64,000 nucleotides of DNA from Turbatrix aceti. Lineage: Eukaryota; Nematoda; Chromadorea; Rhabditida; Panagrolaimidae. The notes under the pieces were generated by a model. That model ran no database searches. It saw only the letters and a program-made list of their open reading frames with translations, and was not told where the DNA came from. The position numbers were made by a program, and so were the translations under genes. The stretch covers positions 992,001-1,056,000 of the forward strand of contig OZ017769.1 in the NCBI GenBank assembly GCA_963969345.1, given 5' to 3'. Each line of letters begins with the position of its first letter. Within the stretch, counting starts at the first letter, position 1. Below, one piece after another: positions 47,697 through 57,847 of this stretch.

Positions 47697-50414
47697 TCAG
47701 AGATCCGTGTCGTACCAAGATCCGTTGTGGGGACTGGTCATGGCGTCCGTCTGCTGCAGCTCGGCCAGACTCGCATAATTATACATCTCGTTGAAGAGCT
47801 CCGGCTCCATGCCGTCATTCATCCATCCAGCTTCTCCGCTGTAGCCCTGATTCGTGTGCTGCGAGTCAGGAACACCGACGCCGCCATTGGGTGTGACAAG
47901 TTCCCGTCGAAGACGTCGCTGGTACTCGAGTGGCTTGTTCACGCCCATGTTCTTCAGGATAATCGACGCGTAGGCCACGATCGGCTTCGATGGGGAGTGC
48001 AGGGCGTCGACGATGTACGGCGTCGGTCCGTGAGCCTCCACAGACTGCGCGCCCTGCGGGGACTTGGTCAGCTGGTAGATGAGGCCAAGAATCTCTCGCA
48101 TCATGAGGTCATCTTCGTTCGAGTTGATTTGTTCGTTGGACAGCAACTGAAAACCAATTTTACGTTTTTCAATTTTTAAAAATAAAAAAAAACTAACGTC
48201 AACAAGAACCGTCATGAGCTGGGGATTGCTGTAGATTTCGTGGGCAACACGCTCGTCACGAGCCAGCTGGTGGAGTGAGGCCACAGCGCCTTCGACCATT
48301 TCCAGGATGGAAACGCCATCTTCGAGAGCGTTGATGTTGTGCTTCACGATGACGGCCGAGCGTTCGAGGACTTCGATCGCTATGCTGGTGACCGTATCGC
48401 CGTTGGATGCGACTTCCTAAAAACGGAAAAAAATATTCGATGATTCAGAATGCACTGGCAAACTTTAAAAAAAAATCGTTTAAAAACGTTCTCGAAATTG
48501 TTTTACACGAAAATACATTTTTTCCTGCAAAAAAATATCAAAAATAGTACATTCCAACAAAAAAAGTAAACAAAGATGCTGAATCACCCTCTTTCCAGTG
48601 AAATCACCAGTGAATCAACCAAAAAGAGTAAACAAATGACCAAAAAACATTCCTCAAAAAACAATTTTTCCCCCACAAAAATCAATAAAAAAACCCACCG
48701 CAATGATGCTTTGCAAATTGATGTCCGACAGCGCGCAGTTCCTGACCAGCCCCAACGCGGCCTTGACAATCGGCGTTCGACGGGTCGCGAGCAGCGCCAG
48801 AATAATCGAATGCGCGTAAGCGTCTCTGACGTCGTCCTGGGCTTTCAGCGCCATCGGATGCCGCGCGGTGCAATGCCGCATCGTACACAGCGCCGGCTCC
48901 GTGATATCCTCAATGTGCGGGAATCTGTTGAGGGCCTGGGTGATGATCGGCATGCCGACGTTCTTCACGACAGTTTGCTTGTTGAGAGCGTTGTTGCAAG
49001 TCAGATTGGAGAGAATTCCACACGCGCAACTCACGATTTCTTCGTCTGAATCCTCGTTGACGATTGCCAGTAGATCTAAAATGAGTGGCTGGAGCGTCTG
49101 AAGATTGGTCGCGGCATCCGAGAGATTTCTCATGGCCTGGAGCAGTGCAAGACGGCGTTTCGGGTCGACGATGAGGGGAAGAATGTCGTGGAGGGCCTCG
49201 AGTGTGCCGAGACCGATGAGACAGGCCTTGTTCTCGGCGGACGTGCCGATGGACCGAATGCACCGGATGACAGCGTAGAGCAGCTTCATGTACCCCCGGT
49301 TGGAGACGAGGATGGTCACCAGCTGGTGGGGGCCCTGGAGAGCGAGGAACGTCTTCTTGCACTCGGGTCGATCGAGCAGGACAAAGTACAGCGAGTCAGC
49401 GACCAGAGCCTGGAGCTTGGGATTCGACGACCTCAGCAGCGGTGTGAGAGCTTCCAGACCGCCGTGGGCGATGACTTCTTGCTTCGCGGACTCCAGGTAG
49501 AGGAGCAGGTTGTGCAGTGTCGTGACCGCGTAGTGAACCACCGAGTCGACAGGTGACCTCAGCATTCTTATCAGCTCGGCAATGCCACCGGAACGGAAGA
49601 TGTGCAGCCGACCCTCGGCATGACTCGAGATCTGACTCAGCGTCGCCGCAGTCGTTCCCTTGGCTCTTTCATCCGTCATGTTTGCAGCAGCGCGAACGAG
49701 GGCGTCAATCACGTCAGCACGAGTTGCCAGACGCGAGAGGAAGCAGGGCTGCTTGGAGAGCACGTAGATCATGTGTGCAGCCTGGGCAACGACTGCCGGG
49801 TCGCGGTCCCCCAGACGACGGATGAGTTCGGGTAGCGCGTTCCAGGCAGCTTCGTTGTCGTCCTGGACGTGGAGGAGGTCGACGACGGCATTCTTCAGCG
49901 CCTGTGACGGCTCAGCGAGCATGCCGATGATTGAAAACGTCGCTGCGGAAGAAGTCTGAGCCTCCTGGTCATCGTCGTCGACATCGTCCTGCTCGATTTC
50001 GGGAAACATGGCTCCGCGAATCCGTGAGCTACGCGTCCGAATGTACGCAGTGTCGAATGCTGCAAAAAAAGTATCGTAAAACCTTCAGCTACTGAAGTGG
50101 AACAAAAGTAGGATTTTGCAACAAAAAAAACATCGTAAAACCTCCAAAAACTAAGAATGTTCAATCTTTCAAGCAAAAAGTAGATTCCCACTTCACGACA
50201 CATTGAAAGCAATGCAATCTAGATTGCAATTGTAAAACTGCGAACAATTGAACAAAAAATGATGTACAAACCACCACTCATGTTTTAAGCGTCTCATCTT
50301 ACACATTTTCCCAGACAAAAGAATGAAACCAAAAAAAAGTTATAAAAACTCACAATTTAATGAATCAAAGCCGTTTATAGCGGAGCGCATACCGTTCGAG
50401 CCGATTGCAACCAT
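47697..50414 (-). CDS. hmp-2: Beta-catenin, HMP-2 type
   Basis: Armadillo protein linking cadherin (HMR-1) to alpha-catenin (HMP-1) at nematode adherens junctions. Exons 50414-50354, 50059-48699, 48416-48198 and 48146-47697 give about 696 residues. A short N terminus leads into TRSSRIRGAMFPE, the alpha-catenin-binding start shared by beta-catenins. Armadillo repeats follow (FRSGGIAELIRMLRSPVDSV; AVTTLHNLLLYLE; RNLSDAATNLQTL; GILSNLTCNN; EDITEPALCTMRHCTARHP). The protein ends WYDTDL, a PDZ-type C terminus typical of beta-catenins. The N terminus has no DSGxxS phosphodegron, which fits a junctional rather than a signalling catenin and separates it from BAR-1-type proteins. It is followed 455 bp downstream by the utp4-like gene on the same strand. 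Confidence 0.92.
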
Positions 50415-51538
50415 CTCTGAAACCTGAACACGATTCAATCAGTTTCTCAGTATTCAAAACGGGACAGATCTCACGGAAATAAAACAAAACGTGGCAGGCA
50501 CTCGGGGATACAAAAATGTACGGATCTCTCGTTCTTCTTCTCCATCGATGGTGCTGGATGGAAAAGAAAAACTCGATGCGCACGCAACGAAAATAAGTGC
50601 AGAAGGGATGAAAAACGAACAAAAAATAGGAGAGAAGAGGAAAAAGAGAGAGGGATGAAAAAAACGGACAAGTAACGATCACGAATTCATACACACATGC
50701 ACATCTTCTCATAGAGAAGAACCTACACGGACGCACACTCATCGGTGGAGTTCCTGGCCAGTGCGTGCGCATTGAACTCTCGGCCAGATAATATTACGGT
50801 ATTGGACATTCAGACAGCGAACGAGCGCTGCTGCGTTCGTGTTTGTCGGTCGCTTTTTCCGTTTCGCTTTTTGTGCTTGCAAAAAGTCTCGGATGGTGTC
50901 CATACTCGACACTTCTTGTTCTTGACCTGATCGTGAGCGCGTGTTTTGTTCGAATACGACATGGTTTCTTTTTATATCCGCCTCTATCGTTTACTTTTTT
51001 GATTTATAGCTCAAAAACAGCTGGCTTTAGGAATTTTGTTTTTTATGCTTTGTCGCGCTGCGCGTTCATTACGACTTTACTCGTTGGTCGCGTTGCGTTT
51101 GTTCTCGGTTGTCTTGGCAGCGGTCGCCACCTCCGGCGCTGTCCCTGCGACTGGGGAATTGTACCACTTCTTTTTGTCTATCTATCTTTTTATAGAATGG
51201 TACAGCCCCCATTATTTTTTTTTGTATTGTTTGCCAGGAGGCATAAAGTCTACCTACTGTCCTGGTTCTCTTCTGTGTCAGTCGGTCCTTCGACCATTGC
51301 GTGGCTGGTGATAAGGTTCATGACACAGCGATGACAAAGCTGTCGTCTGTCCAATACTCTGCATGTCTGTCACCTTCTTCTCGCGCTTTTGCTTGTTTAC
51401 GTCGATGGTTGACGACGACTGCGTGGTCACGTTTTTTGCAAAAATCATGCGTGTTCGCGTCAGCGGCTAATGTTTTTTCTTTCATTTTGTTTCTAAAACC
51501 GTTCTCACTTCAAGTGTTTCAGTTTTATAGCTTTGAAA
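50415..51538. promoter_or_regulatory. Divergent intergenic region, hmp-2 / UBAP2L-like gene
   Basis: The 1.1 kb separate two divergent genes. The left part (50470-50760) is rich in AG runs on the plus strand and may be 5' UTR or intron of hmp-2: an acceptor (GTTTCAG) lies 2 bp before its ATG. The right part is T-rich, with acceptor-like TTTCAG and TTTTATAG just before the UBAP2L start. No coding exon was identified. Confidence 0.45.
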
Positions 51539-54527
51539 ATGGGCCTGAAGGCGGAAGGTGTGGTTCAGCAGTCCAACAACAGTCGTCATCATCCTCGCAA
51601 CCGACGCGGTAACAACGCTGGTGGTGGTGGTGGCGAAACCGATGTCGTTCGACAGGTAAGCACGGGTTTTTATTTCGAAATTTTTTTTTTCAAACTTGTT
51701 TTTCAGGTTATGGATGCCGCTCAATGCTCCCGATCTGAAGCTGAAGATGCTCTCTCGGAGCACAGCAACGACGCTCAAGCCGCTATTCTCTTCATCGTAG
51801 AAAATGGAATCAATGTGTGGCAAGAAACCACGAAGAAGAAGGGCAAGCCGAAGAAGGGCGAAGGTGAAGACTCTGCAGTTGCTCCCGATCGTGAGCGTCG
51901 TCCTCCCCGCGGCGACGGTGTTGCTGGATCCCGTGGCGGTCGTGGACGTGGAGGTCCGAGCCGTGGTGCATCTTCTGCTGGCGGTCCAGGTCGTCGTGAG
52001 GGACGCGGTGGCGATCGTGAAGGTCGTGGCGGCGAACGTGGCGAGCGCGGTGAACATCAAGTCAATGGTGAGTCTGGTGGATTCCGTCAGCGTTCTGAAG
52101 GCGGTGCCGGTGGCGAATCTCGCGAATACCGCCAGCGATCGGATCGTCCCGAAGGCGGTCGCGGTGGACGTGGAGGCTATCGTGGACATCGTGGCGGCGG
52201 ACGTGGCGGTGACAACGACCGCAGTGGTGGCTCGTACTCAAAGCCCCCTACGTCAGACGAAAACCCGACCAACGGCACGACAGACAACGTCGCGGCTGAA
52301 TCTGATAAGAAGGAAAATCTTCCTGCGACGGAGAAGCCTGTTGCAAATGGATTTGCTGGCAAGCCCAGTTTTGCTGAGAAGGTCAGCGGCGCCAAACGCT
52401 TCCACCAGGGACCTCTGCCATCCGGACCAAGAGGAAAGCCACGCTCCGACGAGTCATTCGAACCGGTAAGCATATTTTTCGAAGTTTTTGAATTTTTATA
52501 CTTGCTATTTTTTTCCAGAAATCATTCCAAAGGAACGGTCCCAGCTTGCGCGGTCCTTCGACCCATAAGTCGAATGCTGCAGCGCAGTCATCCGCTGCCC
52601 TTGATCCGGAACCTGCGATCTCGAAGCCTGTTGCAGTCAATCCTCTGAAGAACGCTGCTGGCCCCCGATCGTTCGCCGACGTGTGCGCCGCTGGTGCGAA
52701 GAAGCAGGCTCCTCCACCGCCGGTTGAAAAGCTCGTCGAGCCCGCAGTTGCCGCATCCGCCGACCGCTCTTCTGCTGATGCTGTTCCGGCTGCCGCCAAG
52801 GAAGGCACACCCCAGCCGACGGAAATCGCTTCCCTCTCCAAGGAAGCTACTCCTGAAATTTCGGCTTCTCCTGGCGCTCCCGCTCAGCCGACCTCTGCTT
52901 CGGCACCCAGTGCTGTGACTTCAACCGCCGCTGCTGCGCCTGTTCATGTTTCTACTCCCCCGGTTGCTGTCCCGGCCAACGAAAGCACTTCAACGCAAAG
53001 TCTCACGAGTCAACTCAAGAGTGATCTCGGCTTGTCGTCGATCCCGAGCTCCGCTACTGCAGCTACTTCCGCTGCGCCCCAGATCTCATCTTTGCCTTCG
53101 GGCGCTGCTACGACTACGACGACTCCTCCTGGACATCGTGTCGAATATCTCAATAACGACTTGGCTTCCAGCAAGTCGCACGACTACACGTACGGCTACG
53201 TCCCCGAAGCTTCGTCGACAGCTGCTGATGCGGAACTCTTCAAGTCGTCTGGAAACGTGCCTGTTCAACAATCGGCTCCTACCCAGAATGACTTCCAGCG
53301 CGCTGCTGAGGTTTGTTTTCGTTCAACATTTTTTTATTCAAACGAAATAATTTGTGTTTTTCTAGGCGGCTGATTTGTACAAATCCTCGGAACCCCAAAA
53401 GCCACCAACAGCGACCGCGCAGCTCTCGAGTTCCTACGGAATTCAGGCACAGCAGCAGCAGCCACCGGTGCCCCAACCCGACGTCATTCCTCCGAAGCGA
53501 ACTCTGGGATATACCAACACGTCTTCGATCACTTTTGGTATCGATCCTCGTACTCAGCAGCCTAACCAGGGCATCCCTCAACAACAACAGCAGCAGCAGC
53601 AACAACAACAACAACAACAGCAACAGGTTCAGCAGCAACTTGCTGCCCAGCAGCAGGCCGTGCCGCCTCCGAATGCCTACGGCAAGCCTCCCGTCGCTCC
53701 TCAGAACTCGTTGACGCAACAGCAGGCTCCGATTCCTGGCTTGCCGCAACCGCATGGCAACCAGTCGGCTGTGTTCAATCCTCCCATGTACGGAGCGTAT
53801 CCTTACATCTACGGCCATGTCCCCGGCAGAACCGAAGACGCGGCGGCCTTTGCTCCGGCTCCGTACATGTATGGAATGGGATTTGATTTCCCGCACATCA
53901 ATCCCATGATTCAACACATGCCTCTTCAAACTCAGCATGCGCATCACCTTTCCGGCCATCCGCAGCAACAGCACAACGCTCACCGCAGTGAACACCACCA
54001 AACGTTCAACGACATGAAGAGCGGTGGATATGGTCAGGGTTCGAACTCGAACAATGCTTCAAACTTGGGCTCCGCGAACAACCGCGACACTGGCATCGGC
54101 CAAACGAACGTGCCGCCTCCTCCCGGCTTCTCTGGACCCCCGGCCCACAACTACATCCCTGCGCAGAACATGTACCCCGTAAGTTTACTTTTTTTCAATG
54201 TTGGATGCCGTCGTAATCACAATTATTGTTTTTCAGCCTGCGACGTATCAGTTCCCGCCGCAGATGCACACGTACATGCCGAAGGTTCCGAACACCCAGT
54301 ATTACTCCGGCGGCATCGAGGATGGCAACGATCGTCATCAGCAGTCAAAGATGTTCCAACAGGACAAGTACAACGGCGGAAACATGCGTGATCGTCTTAA
54401 CATGGGAGGCACCGCTCAGCCTACCCCGCCACCTAATGGCAACTATGGCCACAGCCAGCAGCAGTACGGCGGTAACTCAGTCCTCGGAAAGAAGCCGTAC
54501 CACAACAACCAGTGGACGAACGGCTAA
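51539..54527 (+). CDS. UBAP2L/Lingerer-type UBA and RGG-rich RNA-binding protein
   Basis: Homologue of UBAP2L (stress granules, translation) and fly Lingerer. Exons 51539-51655, 51707-52465, 52519-53310, 53366-54178 and 54237-54527 give about 923 residues. A UBA-like domain sits at residues about 40-85 (VMDAAQCSRSEAEDALSEHS ... AAILFIVENG), followed by about 130 residues of Arg/Gly-rich sequence (RGGRGRGG, GYRGHRGGGRGG), a likely arginine-methylated RNA-binding region. Next come FAEKVSG-type motifs, a Ser/Ala/Pro-rich stretch, a glutamine tract (CAA/CAG codons at about 53578-53627) and PPPPGF near the C terminus; domain and tail order fit UBAP2L. The start ATG is 3-8 bp after a possible trans-splice acceptor. 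The stop is followed by an AATAAA signal near 55156 inside the inverted duplication. Confidence 0.82.
53578..53640. repeat. CAA/CAG polyglutamine tract
   Basis: A run of mixed CAA and CAG codons inside exon 4 of the UBAP2L-like gene encodes about 16 Gln, then Val and more Gln. The mixed codons suggest selection for the residue and lower slippage than a pure CAG run. Confidence 0.85.
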
Positions 54528-54608
54528 TGCTGTGCGCGAGCGCACGTATGAGCGCGTAGACTGCAGAAACACCAATGATTTCCCCCCGGATTCCATCATC
54601 GTATACTT

Positions 54609-55252
54609 CTCCAAATCTCGTGCGCTCCTATCAAAAAGATCGATGATACGTGGACTAAGTTTTTGTGTAAATTATTATTCCTTTTCACTTTTTGTGCACT
54701 CGTTTTGTTAGTCGCGGTGATAAGGAATTATAAACTTTTGTTATGAAATTATTGGAGGTGGCGGATTTTAAAAGGGTTGTTCGTTTGGAAAATGTGTGTT
54801 TTGTTTCGAGTGAGCAAAAACTCGTTCAGGGATTGTGTGAACTGTTTGACCCCTGCTGTCGATGCTGCGACGGCAAGGAACACGAATTCACTCCGTTCTG
54901 GCGTCTCATACTATCCGCGTTCTCGATAAGACAAGGACACGGGCCATAGAGCGCGGATGGATTCGATCTGCGGACTTTGAATCTGATTCTGAGGGAGAAG
55001 GGCATCTGTGCGCGCTTTTTCCTTTCTCGATCACGTCGACTCAAATTGTAGCCACTTTTGCAACGCTTGGTGCTGTTTTTTCAACTTTTTTCTTCTTACA
55101 TTTTTTATGGCCCTCGAGTTTTTGTATTTCTAGGTAAAAAAGTTTGACGTGGGTACAATAAACAAACTTTGCGGCGTACGATACAACACGCACACGTGGT
55201 TTTATTTTTTATGCTCGCGTTCGCTCACTAATAAAATAATTTTCTCATAGCT
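54609..55252 (+). repeat. Left arm of a 644-bp inverted duplication
   Basis: This is near-identical (about 97-98 percent by eye) to the reverse complement of 57204-57847. It begins at CTCCAAATCT, just after the stop of the UBAP2L-like gene, and ends near CATAGCT. It contains AATAAA at about 55156, so it probably supplies the 3' UTR of that gene. A 68-codon open frame (54743-54949) is present in both arms but has no recognisable domain. Confidence 0.9.
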
Positions 55253-55310
55253 AACAGTGACGACTACCGTAATCATTTATTATGCGGAATCAAAAAAGTC
55301 ATCGTACGAG

Positions 55311-56624
55311 TCAAAAAAAGTTGTTGTACTGAATTTGTCCGTGTCGCTGCTGCTGTCCCTGAAAGGTGGGCACCTGGGCGCCAGCAATGGTCGCTCGTTG
55401 GTTGTAGCTGTAGCCGCTCATCGTGGGCTGATTCGTGTAGTACGACGGCGCCATCCGGGTGTCCGGCTGCAGCTGGTTGTTGGGAATCGAAGAAGCAAAG
55501 TTGTTGTAGCCGTTCGCGTTGCCGTACATGCCCTGGTTGTTACCGAGGTAGCGCCCGGGTGGCACGAGGACGCCGGACGTCGGGCTGTTGTTGGGCACGG
55601 CGCTGTAGGGGTGGTAGAGTTGCTGGAAGGCCGTCTGGTTGATCGTCGGAATGAACATCTCGATGAGCGAGAAGCCGTAGACCGACTTGAAGATCTGATC
55701 GAGTGCCCGGGCATCTGAGATGCTCAGGAGCGAGTAGATGGAGTTGATCTGGGTGGAGAAGCGTGAAGGATCGGTGTTTGTCGAGAATGCGAGCTGCTGC
55801 AGCTGTTGCCAGGCTCTGAGCACCGCCGAGGGCTGTTGGAGCGCGATGAGGTTGCCCATCTGGCGGGCGGATTGCGAGCGCTCTTCAAGGTATCGTTCCC
55901 ACTTGATTATTTGTTGCTAAAAATTTGATATTCATTTTCGAGGCGCTTATGCCCAAAAACAGTAAAAAAAGATGTGAAATAATTTTTTTCTTTTTTATTT
56001 CAAGCAAAAAAAGTGATGTTAGGTTCTGCAATGGAAATTTGGGCCAAACCAAAAAACTAAACGCATTTTTCTCGCAACGAAAATTTAAATTTTTCTTTCA
56101 AAAACACCAAATTTTTAGTTTTAAAATTTTTAGTAATTTTTCTTGCAATTTTTTGTTTTTTCCAGAGACTCCAAAATAAAAATTAATAAGGCCATTAATT
56201 GCCAAATTAATCCCCAACTCACCCTGGAATTAAAAGTCAACGTGTTGACCCATCTCTGAAATCCGTCGTAAATCTGCGAACCAACGTAGTTTCCCCCCAA
56301 TCCCTGAACCATCGCTTCGAGACTCGCTCGATCCTGGCCGTCCAGCTTCATCATGAGTTGCGGGAGCGCAAATGCGAAAAGAAAATTGTCAATTCTGCCT
56401 TGTCCGGTGCCGAGCTGTGGTCCCGTATTGGCCATGGGAATGGTCTGTCCGTTGACGGTCGTGATGACTTGCTGCTGCGTCAGAGGCACCTGCTGCTGTG
56501 GCTGGAAGGGCTGGGGAAACTGTAGCTGCCGACGCCATCTCGTGGGTACAACAATATCTGCCAATGAGTTGTTGACAAAAATCAGTACAATTAGCCAAAC
56601 TGCAATTCTGGATGTCGACAACAT
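55311..56624 (-). CDS. Secreted Gln/Asn-rich orphan protein
   Basis: Exons 56624-56223 and 55916-55311 give about 335 residues. The N terminus is a clear signal peptide (RIAVWLIVLIFVNNSLA). It is followed within 12 residues by a basic site RWRR that could be cut by a furin-type protease, then a Gln/Pro-rich stretch (FPQPFQPQQQVPLTQQQ). Two helical, moderately conserved-looking segments follow (FLFAFALPQLMMKLDGQDRA; AWQQLQQLAFSTNTD), and the protein ends in a Tyr/Asn/Gln-rich tail (YNQRATIAGAQVPTF, QIQYNNFF). There is no membrane anchor and few Cys. The ATG follows an acceptor (CCTCCAG); an untranslated exon may lie upstream near 56655-56750. The family is not recognised, and it is possibly nematode-specific. 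The gene lies entirely inside the spacer of the inverted duplication. Confidence 0.75.
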
Positions 56625-57203
56625 TGCTGGAGGAAAAATTAAATTCCACAACCTTGGTCAGGTCGAGAGCGGCCAGAACAGATGTATGAGTGTACACCGA
56701 GCAGCCGACTGGAGGAGATCTCCTTGCTCGACCGTGTGAGGTCATCCATCAAGATCCACTCGGTTACGCAAACACCCCCCTCCCCCCGGCGGTGCTTCAA
56801 GAGTTAGCTGCTGTAAAACAGATGCTTCGACATGCAGCGTGTCGCGTGTAAGGTCCCCGGGCTCCGTCTCGAGGGTCAATAAAATGTCCATCCCATTGCT
56901 GCCATATGATCTCACTCCCAATGAATTATGTACTCCAGTCTCGTGCTCGACTTTTTTTCTGATGCAAATTGTTTTCCTTTGTTTGAACTAATAAAAAATT
57001 TAAAAAAAAAGGTACAAAGGCGACCAAATAATTGAAATTGAATGTAAACAAGTTGTTCGCAAAAAAGACAGATATCGTGCACGAGATTTTGCAGTTGAAT
57101 AGATTTTATGCATTGATACATACATGTTTTTTTGTGAGTGACTGTAAGAATAAACAAAAAATGACTGATAGTATGGATTATCACCTACAGATGATTTTGT
57201 CAC
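56625..57203. other. Upstream region of the secreted orphan gene
   Basis: A candidate 5' exon on the minus strand (about 56745-56654) could splice to the coding exon; it is otherwise AT-rich. It lies between the gene and the right arm of the inverted duplication. No other coding signal was seen. Confidence 0.45.
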
Positions 57204-57847
57204 AGCTATAAGAAAATAATTTCATTAGTGAGCGAACGCAAGCATAAACAATAAAACCACGTGTGCGTGTTGTATCGTACGCCGCAAAGTTTGTTTATTG
57301 TACCCACGTCAAACTTTTTTACCTAGAAATACAAAAACTCGAGGGCCATAAAAAATGTAAAAAGAAAAAAGTTGAAAAAACAGCACCAAGCGTTGCAAAA
57401 GTGGCTACAATTTGAGTCGACGTGATCGAGAAAGGAAAAAGCGCGCACAGATGCCCTTCTCCCTCAGAATCAGATTCAAAGTCCGCAGATCGAATCCATC
57501 CGCGCTCTATGGCCCGTGTCCTTGTCTTATCGAGAACGCGGATAGTATGAGACGCCAGAACGGAGTGAATTCGTGTTCCTTGCCGTCGCAGCATCGACAG
57601 CAGGGGTCAAACAGTTCACACAATCCCTGAACGAGTTTTTGCTCACCCGAAACAAAACACACATTTTCCAAACGAACAACCCTTTTAAAATCCGCCACCT
57701 CCAATAATTTCATAACAAAAGTTTATAATTCCTTATCACCGCGACTAACAAAACGAGTGCACAAAAAGTGAAAAGGAATAATAATTTACACAAAAACTTA
57801 GTCCACGTATCATCGATCTTTTTGATAGGAGCGCACAAGATTTGGAG
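57204..57847 (-). repeat. Right arm of the 644-bp inverted duplication
   Basis: This is the reverse-complement partner of 54609-55252, equal in length, with only scattered substitutions (for example one in the stretch read GAGTGAGC in the left arm, two near GGTTTTATT). No gene adjoins its outer end, so the copy next to the UBAP2L-like gene is probably the source. Confidence 0.9.

Noticed and set aside
51804..52469. 221-codon alternative frame inside the UBAP2L-like gene
   Set aside because: It is produced by the repetitive RGG-coding DNA, which is open in several frames; only the frame with UBA and RGG is joined by the splice signals.
54743..54949. 68-codon open frame present in both arms of the inverted duplication
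   Set aside because: Its conservation is explained by the duplication itself; the sequence has no recognisable domain and overlaps the 3' UTR of the UBAP2L-like gene.
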